A DNA stretch of 53,988 nt from JAVXCQ01 sp036659415 (lineage in GTDB: Bacteria > Bacillota > Negativicutes > Acidaminococcales > Acidaminococcaceae). The position numbers and the translations under genes were made by a program. Of this stretch, positions 6,821-15,949 are shown piece by piece (position 1 is the stretch's first letter; each line of letters opens with the position of its first letter). The stretch is from NCBI GenBank assembly GCA_036659415.1, contig JAVXCQ010000015.1:1-53988 (forward strand), read 5' to 3'. The notes under the pieces were generated by a model. It saw only the letters and a program-made list of their open reading frames with translations, was not told the DNA's origin and did no database searches.

Positions 6821-9253
6821 ATGTTAGCGTCGATTAATTGGATGAAAGAGTATGTAGATATTAAGGTAACTCCGGCAGAGTTGGCAGATAAACTGACGAG
6901 GGTAGGGCTGGAGGTGGAAAAGGTACTGGAGCTGGGTGTCGGTCTGACGGGGGTTATAACTGGGCAAGTGACGGCGATAGAACGTCACCCTAATTCTGAC
7001 CATCTGTGGATTTGTCAGCTGAATATAGGCGAGCCTGAGGTGGTACAAATCTTGACGGGGGCACAAAACGTGACCCAAGGGGCAGTGGTACCGGTGGCGG
7101 TAGTAGGCTCACAATTGCCTAGTGGCATGAAGCTGAAAAAAGCTAAAATGCGGGGACTGGATTCTTTTGGGATGCTGTGCAGTGCCAGTGAACTAGGTAT
7201 TGATGCCAAGCTGTTATTGCCGGAACACAGAGAGGGTATTTTGCTTTTGCCCCAGGACACGCCTATTGGTGTGGATATCAAGGAGGTGCTGGGTCTAGAT
7301 GACGTGGTACTGGATATTGACCTGACGGCTAACCGCAGTGATTGTTTTAATATGCTGGGCTTGGCACGAGAAGCGGCGGTGGTTTTGGGCGAGTCGTTGC
7401 AGCAGCCTACGCTGGCGGTAGCAGAATTGCCGGGGGAACAGGCGGCGGACTTGGCGCAGATCGAAATAGTGGCGGCGGATTTGTGCAGTAGGTTTGCGGT
7501 GCGGGTATTGCGCAATATTAAAATCGGCGAGTCGCCGGTGTGGATGCAAAAATATTTGCGGGCGTGTGGAATGCGTCCGATTAATAATGTGGTAGATGTG
7601 ACGAACTATGTCATGCTGGAACTGGGGCAACCAATGCACGCCTATGATTACGACCAAGTTAGCGGGCATAAGCTGACGGTCAGACGGGCGCAAGACGGCG
7701 AAACGCTAGTGACGCTGGACGGTCAAGAGCGCAAGCTGGGTGCGGAGATGTTGGTTATCGCAGATAATAAGGGTGCAGTAGGTCTAGGTGGCGTGATGGG
7801 CGGTTTGGCGACGGAAGTCACGGCTGCTACGACTACGGTACTACTGGAAGCGGCGACTTTTAACGGACCGAATATCAGACACACTTCCAAGGCTTTGGGT
7901 TTGCGTAGTGAGGCTTCTGGGCGCTTTGAACGAGGCGTAGATACGGTGCTCAATCATAATGCTTTGGACCGGGCGGCCTATCTGCTAGAACAAATGGGGG
8001 CTTGTAGTACGGTAGCGGGGATTGTAGAAGCTTACCCGCTAGTGGCGGAGCCTGTGGTGGTGCGGGTAACTCCGGCTGCCTTGTGCGCACGCATTGGTAC
8101 GGAGCTGTCTGGCGCTTATATGACGGAGCTGTTGACGCAGCTGGGCTTTGGAGTGGTAGCGGCAGGGGACGAGCTGGTGGTAACGGCACCGTCTTGGCGT
8201 AACGATGTAACGTGTGATGCGGATATTAGCGAAGAAGTGGCTCGCATTAACGGGTTTGATAATATTGTTTCCAAATTGCCACGCCTGGATATGGTACAGG
8301 GGCGTCAAGAGGTCATTGAAGAGGTGCGGGAGACGGTGGAGGACTATTTGGCAGGTGCTGGTCTAGACGAGGTCATGACCTACAGCTTCATTCATGCTAG
8401 TTCTTTTGATAAACTGCTTTTGGCAACTGACGATGTGCGGCGACAGGCGATAGAGCTGCTGAACCCGATTACCGAGGAGTTCCAAATCATGCGGACAACC
8501 ATGGCGCCAAGCCTGCTTGCTACGGCGTCCTACAATCTGGCACGGCAGCATAGCAAGGTGGGGATTTTTGAAATTGGTCGAACGTTTTTGCCCCAGGCTT
8601 TGCCGCTGACTCAATTTCCGGTAGAAAAACGGGTGTTGTGTGTGGTTTTAAGCGGTAAACGCAATGTACTGAACTGGAACGAAGCTAAAGACGAGGTGGA
8701 CTTCTATGACCTTAAGGGGCTTGTGGAGGGTCTGCTTGCGAAGCTGCAGGTGTCAGATTACCAGCTGGTGCCGGCAACGGAGCCGTATTTGCACCCGGGT
8801 AAAAGCTGCGGCATCGAATATAATGGTGAGGTTATTGGCACTTTGGGCGAGGTTCACCCGCTGGTACAGGCAGCGTTTAATCTTAGCGCCGACTGCTATC
8901 TTTTGGAAATGAAGCTGGAGCCACTGGTAGCGGCGGCGACGACGGTACCGAGCTTTGTACATTTGCCGAAGTTCCCAGGGACTTCTCGTGATTTGGCGGT
9001 GGTAGTACCGGCAGAGGTACCCATGAGTGAATTGGTGGCGGTGATGCGTGCTAAGGGCGGCGAACTGCTGACGGAGATTAAAGTGTTTGATGTGTATACT
9101 GGTAAGCAAGTGGAGGCGGGCTATAAATCCATGGCGTTTAACCTTACTTTCCAAGCACAGGACAGAACGCTTACGGACAGTGAAATTGATGTGGTCATTG
9201 CAGAGCTGGTGGCTGTAGTGAGCGCCACCTTTGCGGCTAAACTAAGGGACTAG
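6821..9253 (+). CDS. pheT: Phenylalanyl-tRNA synthetase beta subunit
   Basis: The 810-residue product has full bacterial length. Visible in order: an OB-fold tRNA-binding domain (about 40-150), the B3/B4 editing region that hydrolyses Tyr-tRNA-Phe (about 210-400), the B5 domain (about 405-475), a degenerate class II core and a C-terminal ferredoxin-fold anticodon-binding domain (about 715-810, FPGTSRDLAVVVPAEVPMSEL). A clear ribosome site (gggaggtaa) precedes ATG 6821. It is the last gene of the T-box operon and is followed by a terminator. Confidence 0.97.
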   Translation: MLASINWMKEYVDIKVTPAELADKLTRVGLEVEKVLELGVGLTGVITGQVTAIERHPNSDHLWICQLNIGEPEVVQILTGAQNVTQGAVVPVAVVGSQLPSGMKLKKAKMRGLDSFGMLCSASELGIDAKLLLPEHREGILLLPQDTPIGVDIKEVLGLDDVVLDIDLTANRSDCFNMLGLAREAAVVLGESLQQPTLAVAELPGEQAADLAQIEIVAADLCSRFAVRVLRNIKIGESPVWMQKYLRACGMRPINNVVDVTNYVMLELGQPMHAYDYDQVSGHKLTVRRAQDGETLVTLDGQERKLGAEMLVIADNKGAVGLGGVMGGLATEVTAATTTVLLEAATFNGPNIRHTSKALGLRSEASGRFERGVDTVLNHNALDRAAYLLEQMGACSTVAGIVEAYPLVAEPVVVRVTPAALCARIGTELSGAYMTELLTQLGFGVVAAGDELVVTAPSWRNDVTCDADISEEVARINGFDNIVSKLPRLDMVQGRQEVIEEVRETVEDYLAGAGLDEVMTYSFIHASSFDKLLLATDDVRRQAIELLNPITEEFQIMRTTMAPSLLATASYNLARQHSKVGIFEIGRTFLPQALPLTQFPVEKRVLCVVLSGKRNVLNWNEAKDEVDFYDLKGLVEGLLAKLQVSDYQLVPATEPYLHPGKSCGIEYNGEVIGTLGEVHPLVQAAFNLSADCYLLEMKLEPLVAAATTVPSFVHLPKFPGTSRDLAVVVPAEVPMSELVAVMRAKGGELLTEIKVFDVYTGKQVEAGYKSMAFNLTFQAQDRTLTDSEIDVVIAELVAVVSATFAAKLRD

Positions 9254-9288
9254 GGGCAACGAGGTTGTCTACTAATAGTAAGTAGGAC

Positions 9289-9325
9289 AAAAGCACCGCT
9301 GGCCTAGGGCAGCGGTGCTTTTGCT
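9289..9325 (+). terminator. Intrinsic terminator after pheT
   Basis: 13-bp perfect stem aaaagcaccgctg/cagcggtgctttt with an 8-base loop and a T-rich 3' side. Confidence 0.88.
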
Positions 9326-9389
9326 TTGGGGCAGTGCCAGGATTAAAACCGGGTTTTAGCTGGTAAACCGTGAGTTTTGGCTACAAACA

Positions 9390-9398
9390 TGGTATAAT
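9390..9398 (+). promoter_or_regulatory. Candidate extended -10 promoter of the hydrogenase operon
   Basis: TGGTATAAT, an extended -10 element without a good -35 box, lies 42 bases before the hyfB start and downstream of the pheT terminator. Confidence 0.55.
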
Positions 9399-9440
9399 AT
9401 ATAAGTTTGACGGCAAAAAACAGATGTGAGGTTGGTAAAA

Positions 9441-11426
9441 GTGGCTTTATTTATTTTCGCAATGCTTTGTTATACTTTGGGAATTGGTTCTATTTTTGTA
9501 CCGAGAAAGCACCAAGATTTTGCTCACTATTTTGCGCAGCTTATGAGTATGCTGGGCAGTGGTGCGATTTTGGTTCTGGCTGGGGGCTACCTCTACGGGG
9601 GTCAAGTGCAACCGGTAACGTGTGCTAAAGGTGGTCCTTATCTTTTGACCATGGACGGGTGGAGTGCGGTTTTTCTCGTCATTACGGGACTTGCGGGCAT
9701 TTTGACTGGTATTTATGGCTGGGCGTATGCGCTGGGCTACTTGGGCAAGCGCTTGCGGGTGCTGGGTGCACTGGTGAATTTCTTTTTGCTGTCCATGGTG
9801 CTGGTGCTGGTGGCACAAGAAGTAATTGCTTTCCTTTTTGCGTGGGAAATTATGGCTGTGGTTTCTTTTCTTTTGGTTAATCAAGAGTCGGAAAAAAAGC
9901 AAACCTGGCAAGCAGCTTATCAATATTTGGTCATGACCCAGTTGGGGACGGCGGCGATTATGCTGGCGTTTTTATTGGTGGGGAGCGGTGCGGCGTCGAT
10001 GTCCTTTAGCGATTTGGCAACAAGTGCGCTGACTGATACTATGCGCAATCTGGCTTTTGTAAGTGCGTTTGTGGGTTTTGCGCTCAAAGCGGGACTGGTT
10101 CCGCTACACGTGTGGCTGCCTCAGGCACATCCGGCAGCGCCTAGTCATGTATCGGCGTTAATGAGTGGGGTGATGCTCAAAATAGCGGTGTATGGTTTTG
10201 GCCGCTTTATTTTTAGCTTTTTGGGGCCGGTGGCACTCTGGTGGGGTGTACTGGTTTTAATCGTGGGTCTGTTGTCTGCTTTTTGCGGGGCGTTGTATGC
10301 GCAAATGGATAAGGATATTAAACGGATTTTGGCGTATTCCAGTGTGGAAAACATGGGGCTTATTTTTACGGGGTTTGGGGTCGGGATGGTACTATTAGCT
10401 TCTGCCAAACCGGAGCTAGCGGCTGTGGGGTTTATTGCGGCAGTGGTGCATAGCTTTAACCATTCTATTATGAAAACTTTGCTGTTTATGGCGGCAGGGG
10501 CTATGCTTGAGGCGGCAGGGGATAAAAACCTAGAAAAACTGGGCGGTTTAGGCAAAAAAATGCCGCTAACGGCAGGGTTTACGCTGGTGGGCTGTATGGG
10601 TCTGGCGGCGCTGCCACTTACCAATGGGTTTGTAGGGGAGTGGCTGCTTTTACAGAGCGGGGTTATTTTAGCAGGAGCCGGCGGTGCGGGTTTACGACTG
10701 CTGGCGATTTTGACGCTGGGGCTGTTGGGTTTAACGGGAGCCTTGGCGCTAGGGTGTTTTGTGCGCTTTTTCGGGATTAGCTTTTTGGGACGGGCACGGA
10801 GTAAACAAGCCGCCGCTGCTCACGAGGCGCCCCAGGCGATGCTGGTAGCCATGGGGCTAGCGGCAGGTCTGGTACTAATAACGGGGCTGGGAATGAAGGG
10901 CGTTGTGGCGACGGCGACGCAGGTAGTGGTCACAAGCCTGCAAGGCTTGCAGGCCGGCGCTGGGGGAAATTATGCGGTGCAAAGTGCCCAGCAACTGGAA
11001 GCTTATGCGCCGCTCATGCTCGGGGTTCTGGTGGCACTAATTGGCCTTCTGGTGTGGGGCTTGTGCTATCAGCGGCGACTGCTACAAGAGCAGAGTGTGA
11101 CCTGGAACTGTGGTACGGTGTCAACTGCGAAGCAACAATATTCTGCTACTGGCTTTTCCAAGCCAGTACGGAGGACGTTTGACTTTTTGCTTAAACCGAC
11201 ACGACAGGTGAGCTATTTGGAGAAGAGTAATAAATATTTTGGTCGGGAAATGCTGTATCATTTGCAGTTGCCGGATCGGTTTGCGGAAATCTTCTATACG
11301 CCCTTGGAACACCGCTTGGTGAAGAGTGCGGCCTTTTTGCGCCGGTTGCAGGCAGGGAGCGTCCAACTGTATGTGGCGTATGTAATGCTGGCTATGGTGC
11401 TGGTTTTGATGTGGGGGGCCTGGTAG
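9441..11426 (+). CDS. hyfB: Hydrogenase-4 subunit B-like antiporter-type membrane protein
   Basis: The product is about 661 residues with some 14-16 hydrophobic helices and the proton-conducting transporter domain shared by NuoL and Mrp antiporters. The helix motif KAGLVPLHVWLPQAHPAAPS and the lysine segment AYSSVENMGLIFTGFGVG are diagnostic, and WEIMAVVSF supplies the buried Glu. A long C-terminal part (after about 520) with a cytoplasmic segment resembles HyfB/HycC. It would move ions across the inner membrane using energy from the hydrogenase. GTG 9441 is preferred (gaggt 8 bases upstream); GTG 9426 in the same frame is the alternative. It heads a tightly packed six-gene operon. Confidence 0.88.
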   Translation: MALFIFAMLCYTLGIGSIFVPRKHQDFAHYFAQLMSMLGSGAILVLAGGYLYGGQVQPVTCAKGGPYLLTMDGWSAVFLVITGLAGILTGIYGWAYALGYLGKRLRVLGALVNFFLLSMVLVLVAQEVIAFLFAWEIMAVVSFLLVNQESEKKQTWQAAYQYLVMTQLGTAAIMLAFLLVGSGAASMSFSDLATSALTDTMRNLAFVSAFVGFALKAGLVPLHVWLPQAHPAAPSHVSALMSGVMLKIAVYGFGRFIFSFLGPVALWWGVLVLIVGLLSAFCGALYAQMDKDIKRILAYSSVENMGLIFTGFGVGMVLLASAKPELAAVGFIAAVVHSFNHSIMKTLLFMAAGAMLEAAGDKNLEKLGGLGKKMPLTAGFTLVGCMGLAALPLTNGFVGEWLLLQSGVILAGAGGAGLRLLAILTLGLLGLTGALALGCFVRFFGISFLGRARSKQAAAAHEAPQAMLVAMGLAAGLVLITGLGMKGVVATATQVVVTSLQGLQAGAGGNYAVQSAQQLEAYAPLMLGVLVALIGLLVWGLCYQRRLLQEQSVTWNCGTVSTAKQQYSATGFSKPVRRTFDFLLKPTRQVSYLEKSNKYFGREMLYHLQLPDRFAEIFYTPLEHRLVKSAAFLRRLQAGSVQLYVAYVMLAMVLVLMWGAW

Positions 11427-11427
11427 A

Positions 11428-12303
11428 ATGAAAATATTCAGTATGAATTTTGTGTGGCTGTGGGTGCATTTAGCACTCCTGGTAGCGGTGGCTCCTTTGG
11501 TGGCCGGAATTACTAAAAAAACTAAAGCACGTTTGCAAAATAGAACCGGTGCCAGTGTGGTGCAGGATTATTTTGATTTGTATAAATGGTGGCAAAAACC
11601 TACGCTGGTGACGCCGCAAACAGGGCTTATCTTTATTAGTGCGCCACTGATTTATTTGGTCAGTGTGCTTAGTGCGGCGGCACTATTGCCGCAAGTGGCG
11701 GGGGGAGAGGTGCCGGGGGATATTTTTGTCTTGGTGGCACTTCTGGCTATGGGGAGATTTTTTTTGACGCTGGCGTCTTTAGATGCCGCTACTGCTTTTG
11801 GCGGTATGGGTGGCTCAAGAGAGCTGTATCTGGCGGTATTGGTCGAGCCGGCGCTACTGCTAGCGGTCTTATCCGTAGCGGTGGAGCGAGGCGGCACGGG
11901 GCTTAGTGTTCTAGTGGGTCAGACGGGTGGCATGACGGTGGCGGGTGCTTTAACGGCAGTGGCGTTTTTTGCTTTACTGCTGGCTGAAACAGGGCGCATA
12001 CCGGTGGATAATCCGGACACGCACCTAGAACTGACCATGATTCATGAGGGTATGCTGCTGGAATATTCTGGCAGGTTGTTAGCTGTGATTCATGTGGCGA
12101 GTATGGTCAAAAGTTTACTGCTGTTATGCTTATTTGCCAGTGTGTTTTTGCCGTGGGGGCTACCTGTGGCAGTGAAGGTAGTGGGGACGGCAGTGGCTCT
12201 AGGGGTGGCAGAAACCCTGAATAATAAAATGCGCCTTTTTAGGGTGCGTAGCTATATGGTGACCACAGGCATATTACTGGTTCTAGCGATTGTGGCACAG
12301 TAG
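11428..12303 (+). CDS. hyfC: Hydrogenase-4 subunit C, NuoH-like membrane protein
   Basis: The 291-residue protein has about eight hydrophobic helices. Conserved NuoH/HycD features are LYKWWQKP near residue 50 in the first cytoplasmic loop and GRIPVDNPDTHLELTMIHEG (about residues 190-209), which packs against the soluble hydrogenase arm. It couples the hydrogenase module to the antiporter-like subunits. ATG 11428 follows the hyfB stop by one base, so translation is probably coupled. Confidence 0.9.
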   Translation: MKIFSMNFVWLWVHLALLVAVAPLVAGITKKTKARLQNRTGASVVQDYFDLYKWWQKPTLVTPQTGLIFISAPLIYLVSVLSAAALLPQVAGGEVPGDIFVLVALLAMGRFFLTLASLDAATAFGGMGGSRELYLAVLVEPALLLAVLSVAVERGGTGLSVLVGQTGGMTVAGALTAVAFFALLLAETGRIPVDNPDTHLELTMIHEGMLLEYSGRLLAVIHVASMVKSLLLLCLFASVFLPWGLPVAVKVVGTAVALGVAETLNNKMRLFRVRSYMVTTGILLVLAIVAQ

Positions 12304-12317
12304 GGGAGGCAAACGAA

Positions 12318-12947
12318 GTGGAACAATTAGTGATTGCATTGTTGTTTGTGGTTTTTTGTCAAACAAGAATTCTCAATTTACATAACGCTATTATTTGCCT
12401 AGGTGTACAGTCGGCACTGGTGGCAGGAGCGTGTCTGATTTCAGGCTTGGCTGGAGGAGAGGGCTGGCATAGCCTGCTTCCAGGGTTATTAACGATTGTC
12501 GTGAAGGTGTGTGTCATTCCCTATGCGCTGTGGGGTTTGGTACGCAAGCTGACCAATGCTCGGGAAATTAGTTATGCGGGTAACGGCAATTATGCCACGC
12601 TGGCTAGCGCCTTTTTTATGGTGCTTGCATATTTAGTGGTGGACAAAATGCTCCCCGGTATTGGTGGGCGCAATATTATGGCTTCGGCACTGGTAGTAAT
12701 GCTGACCGGGTTAACTCTCATTGTGCTGCGTAGTCGGGCGATTATGCAAATCGTGGGGTTAATTACCATGGAAAACGGTATTTACCTACTGGGTATGGCT
12801 ATGACGGAGGGCTTACCGCTGGTCATTGAGCTGGGTATTTTCTTTGATGTTCTGGTGGCGGTAGTAGTCCTTGTGATTTTAACCAATAAGCTGAACCTGT
12901 CCCTAATGACGACGGATACTAAGGTTTTACGAAAGTTGAAGGGGTGA
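12318..12947 (+). CDS. hyfE: Hydrogenase-4 subunit E-like membrane protein
   Basis: The 209-residue, nearly all-hydrophobic protein starts at GTG 12318, 8 bases after gggagg. Its C-terminal part (ITMENGIYLLGMAMTEGLPLVIELG) has the NuoK-like signature, with a membrane Glu in each of two helices, as in HyfE. It should form part of the ion channel between HyfC and the antiporter subunits. It lies between hyfC and hyfF, in the usual hyf order minus hyfD. Confidence 0.85.
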   Translation: MEQLVIALLFVVFCQTRILNLHNAIICLGVQSALVAGACLISGLAGGEGWHSLLPGLLTIVVKVCVIPYALWGLVRKLTNAREISYAGNGNYATLASAFFMVLAYLVVDKMLPGIGGRNIMASALVVMLTGLTLIVLRSRAIMQIVGLITMENGIYLLGMAMTEGLPLVIELGIFFDVLVAVVVLVILTNKLNLSLMTTDTKVLRKLKG

Positions 12948-12951
12948 GGCG

Positions 12952-14436
12952 ATGTTAGCATTAATTTATAGCATTTTGGCCTTACCGGTAATTTTTACGG
13001 TAGTGGCGATGAGCGGTTTGTGCAGTAATCAGCTGCTCCATTGGCTTAACCGGTTGACGGCTACAGCGGTGGGCATATTGTTTATAAAGCTGTTACTCCT
13101 CATGCCCCCGGGCAATATGTTTATCAGCGAGTATTTTTATCTGGATGCTTTAAGCCTGTGGGTACTGATGATTGTGATGGTGCTTTATGTGGCAGCGGCG
13201 TGGGTGGCCAAGTCTTATTTGGTGCGGGAAAACAGTTTCGGCTATTTGAGCCGTACTTCTACGCTGATTGGACGGTACTATGCTTTGTCCCAAATGTTTG
13301 GCTGGACGATGCTGGTGGTACTCCTGCTGAAAAACGTGGGGCTGATGTGGGTGGGAATTGAGGCGACCACGCTTATCTCGGCACTACTGGTAGCTTTTAA
13401 GTTCACACGGTCGGCTTTGGAAGCGACGTGGAAATATATTATGGTCTGCACGGTGGGTATTTGTTTGGCACTTTTGGGCACGACGATTTTGTATTATGCC
13501 CAGCTGGAGGCTTTGGGAACGGAAAAAGCACTAAGCTGGCTGTACTTGCGTCAGCACGCAGGTGAACTTAATCCGGCATTAGTGAAGCTGTCCTTTCTCT
13601 TTATTTTTGTGGGCTACGGGACCAAAATCGGCATTGCGCCTATGCACACCTGGCTGCCCGATGCTTATAGTGAAGCGCCGTCACTGACTAGCGGTCTGTT
13701 GTCGGGGGCGCTGTGCAGTTGTGCTATTTATGTCTTACTGCGAAACGTGATGATTGCATTACCGGCGGTGGGGACGGACTTTATTTTGCAGCTGCTGGGC
13801 TTTTTTGCTTTTCTTACGGTGGCGATTGCGGTGCCTTTTGTGCTGGTACAACGAGATATTAAACGTCTGCTGGCTTATTCCAGTATGGAAAATATCGGTA
13901 TCATGCTGATCGGTCTGGGTCTATTTACGCCGGTGGCAGTGGCGGCTAGCTTACTGCATATGTTTAACCACGCTCTGATTAAATTCAGCTTGTTTTATTT
14001 GGCAGGGACGGTGGTACAGGAATACAAAACTAAAAATATGATGCGTATTCACGGCATGATTCAAGAAACACCTCATACAGCGACTTTTTTGTTAATGGGT
14101 ATGTTGGGGATTTTGGGGCTGCCGCCATTTGGTTTGTTTTTTAGCAAATTTGCTATTTTGAGCGAAATGTTTCGGCAGGGGCATTATTGGAGTGGTAGTC
14201 TGCTCATTTTGCTGTTGGCAGGAATTTTGATGGGTATTTTGTACCACGTTCTGCGAATGTTGTGTGGCCGGGCGAAGCGCAAAGCGGTAGCGGATTTATT
14301 AGACCATACGGATATGCCTTTTTTGACGATTTTACTAGTGGGCTCAATTGTTGTGGGTGCCGGAATTAGCGAGCTTACTTATTTTAACCAGCTGTTAACC
14401 CAAGCGGCGCAACTGGTAGTAGGAGGAGGGCAATAA
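12952..14436 (+). CDS. hyfF: Hydrogenase-4 subunit F, NuoN/NuoL-like
   Basis: The 494-residue polytopic protein is a second antiporter-like subunit. Diagnostic segments are GIEATTLISALLVAFKF, KIGIAPMHTWLPDAYSEAPS and LLHMFNHALIKFSLFYLAG, with Lys and Glu residues at proton-path positions. It lacks the long C-terminal extension of HyfB. It starts 5 bases after hyfE and its TAA overlaps the ATG of hyfG by one base. Confidence 0.9.
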   Translation: MLALIYSILALPVIFTVVAMSGLCSNQLLHWLNRLTATAVGILFIKLLLLMPPGNMFISEYFYLDALSLWVLMIVMVLYVAAAWVAKSYLVRENSFGYLSRTSTLIGRYYALSQMFGWTMLVVLLLKNVGLMWVGIEATTLISALLVAFKFTRSALEATWKYIMVCTVGICLALLGTTILYYAQLEALGTEKALSWLYLRQHAGELNPALVKLSFLFIFVGYGTKIGIAPMHTWLPDAYSEAPSLTSGLLSGALCSCAIYVLLRNVMIALPAVGTDFILQLLGFFAFLTVAIAVPFVLVQRDIKRLLAYSSMENIGIMLIGLGLFTPVAVAASLLHMFNHALIKFSLFYLAGTVVQEYKTKNMMRIHGMIQETPHTATFLLMGMLGILGLPPFGLFFSKFAILSEMFRQGHYWSGSLLILLLAGILMGILYHVLRMLCGRAKRKAVADLLDHTDMPFLTILLVGSIVVGAGISELTYFNQLLTQAAQLVVGGGQ

Positions 14437-15938
14437 TGTTAGAGGTAACTGCGAATAATTTACGGGGTGCGGCTAATATTTGTGCTCAAAATGGGCGGCG
14501 ACCTTTGACGGCCATGTTTGCCGCTGATGAAACCTGGCTGGGTAAGGGTTATGCGATTTATTGTTTATTTGAAGATGACAGGGAGCAGACACTCCACACT
14601 CTGCGGGCGGAACTGGCGCCGGAGGGGGATTTGTCCTATCCGGCACTAACTAGTGTGTTGCCGGCGGCGGCGTGGTACGAACGAGAAATCCATGACCTGC
14701 TGGGTTTGCTGCCGGTGGGGCATCCGGATTTGCGACCTTTGGTTTTGCATGAAACGTTTCCAGAGGGCTTTTATCCGCTACGCAAAAATATTCCGGTACA
14801 GACGGCGGTGCGGGGACGCAGGGACTACAAAATGCACAGTGCTCAGGGTGAAGGGGTCTTTGAAGTGGCGGTAGGACCTATTCATGCGGGTATTATTGAG
14901 CCGGGGCATTTTCGCTTTAGTCAGGCGGGGGAAGCGATGCTCCAACTGGATGCCAAGCTGTTTTTTACTCATCGGGGGATTGAAAAAGCCTTGGAGGGCA
15001 AAACTGTGGACGAGGGCTTGGTGCTGGTGGAACGCATTTGCGGTGCTTGCACCGTGGCCAATAGTTTGTCCTACTGCCAAGCGGTAGAAAAGCTGGCGAA
15101 CCAGCCAGTGCCACGGCGAGCTTGGCTGATTAGAACGGTGCTGGCAGAAATGGAAAGACTGGTTAACCATGTGGGTGATACAGGAAATATGTGTGCTGGC
15201 GTGGGTTTTGCGCCGCCGGTGAGTATGGGCGCTCGCCTAAAAGAAGTATTAATGCAAGCTAATGAACAGCTCACGGGGAACCGCTTTTTGCGGGGCATGA
15301 TTATGCCTGGGGGCGTCAAAGCCGACCTAGGGCCTCAGCTACGGCAAGAACTAAGCGCTACACTGGACGAAGTGGCAGCTCAATATAAAACGCTGGTGCA
15401 AATTTTGGCGGAGCAGACGGATTTTTTAAACCGTATTCGTAAAACCGGAGTAGTGCGCAAGCAAACGGCACTGGATCTAGCCCTGGTGGGTGTAGGGGCG
15501 AGAGCGTCGGGAGTGGCGAAGGATTGCCGCAAAGACTTGCCCTATGGTCTTTATGGAGAGCTGGCGTTTGCGACGGTGACGGAGCCTAATGGGGACGTGG
15601 AAGCACGGCTGTTAGTACGGGAACGGGAAGTAACGGAAAGTATCAAAATCCTGCGGCAAGTCCTAGCGTTACTAGAGGAAGATACAACACCGCTGGCGGT
15701 AACCAGCCTAGCGTATCGTACGCAAGAGGGCAGCTGGGGTATGAGCGAGTCGGCGCATGGTAGTAATCTGCACTGGCTCATGCTGGACGCCGAGCAAAAG
15801 CTGGCACGAATTTTTGTGCGGTCGGCGTCCTACCCTAATTGGCCGGCTGTGCCAATGGCGGTGCAGGGTGATATTATTCCTGATTTTCCGCTAATTAATA
15901 AAAGTTTTGAACTGTGTTATGCGTGTTTAGATAGGTAG
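14436..15938 (+). CDS. hyfG: Group 4 [NiFe] hydrogenase large subunit (NuoC-NuoD fusion type)
   Basis: The 500-residue catalytic subunit has an N-terminal NuoC-like domain (about 1-125, EREIHDLLGLLPVGHPDLRP) fused to a NuoD/HycE-like domain (PGHFRF, THRGIEKALEG). Both cysteine pairs that bind the Ni-Fe site are present: L1 C202/C205 (ERICGACTVANS) and L2 C494/C497 (ELCYACLDR). This separates it from complex I NuoD and from hydrogenase-related Ehr proteins, which lack them. Oddities: Asn209 stands where the family usually has His, and the protein stops exactly at the Arg where HycE is cleaved during maturation. Expected reaction: reversible 2H+ + 2e- to H2, electrons coming from the fused ferredoxin/HyfI protein. 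Confidence 0.92.
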   Translation: MLEVTANNLRGAANICAQNGRRPLTAMFAADETWLGKGYAIYCLFEDDREQTLHTLRAELAPEGDLSYPALTSVLPAAAWYEREIHDLLGLLPVGHPDLRPLVLHETFPEGFYPLRKNIPVQTAVRGRRDYKMHSAQGEGVFEVAVGPIHAGIIEPGHFRFSQAGEAMLQLDAKLFFTHRGIEKALEGKTVDEGLVLVERICGACTVANSLSYCQAVEKLANQPVPRRAWLIRTVLAEMERLVNHVGDTGNMCAGVGFAPPVSMGARLKEVLMQANEQLTGNRFLRGMIMPGGVKADLGPQLRQELSATLDEVAAQYKTLVQILAEQTDFLNRIRKTGVVRKQTALDLALVGVGARASGVAKDCRKDLPYGLYGELAFATVTEPNGDVEARLLVREREVTESIKILRQVLALLEEDTTPLAVTSLAYRTQEGSWGMSESAHGSNLHWLMLDAEQKLARIFVRSASYPNWPAVPMAVQGDIIPDFPLINKSFELCYACLDR

Positions 15939-15949
15939 GGGGCGGAGCG

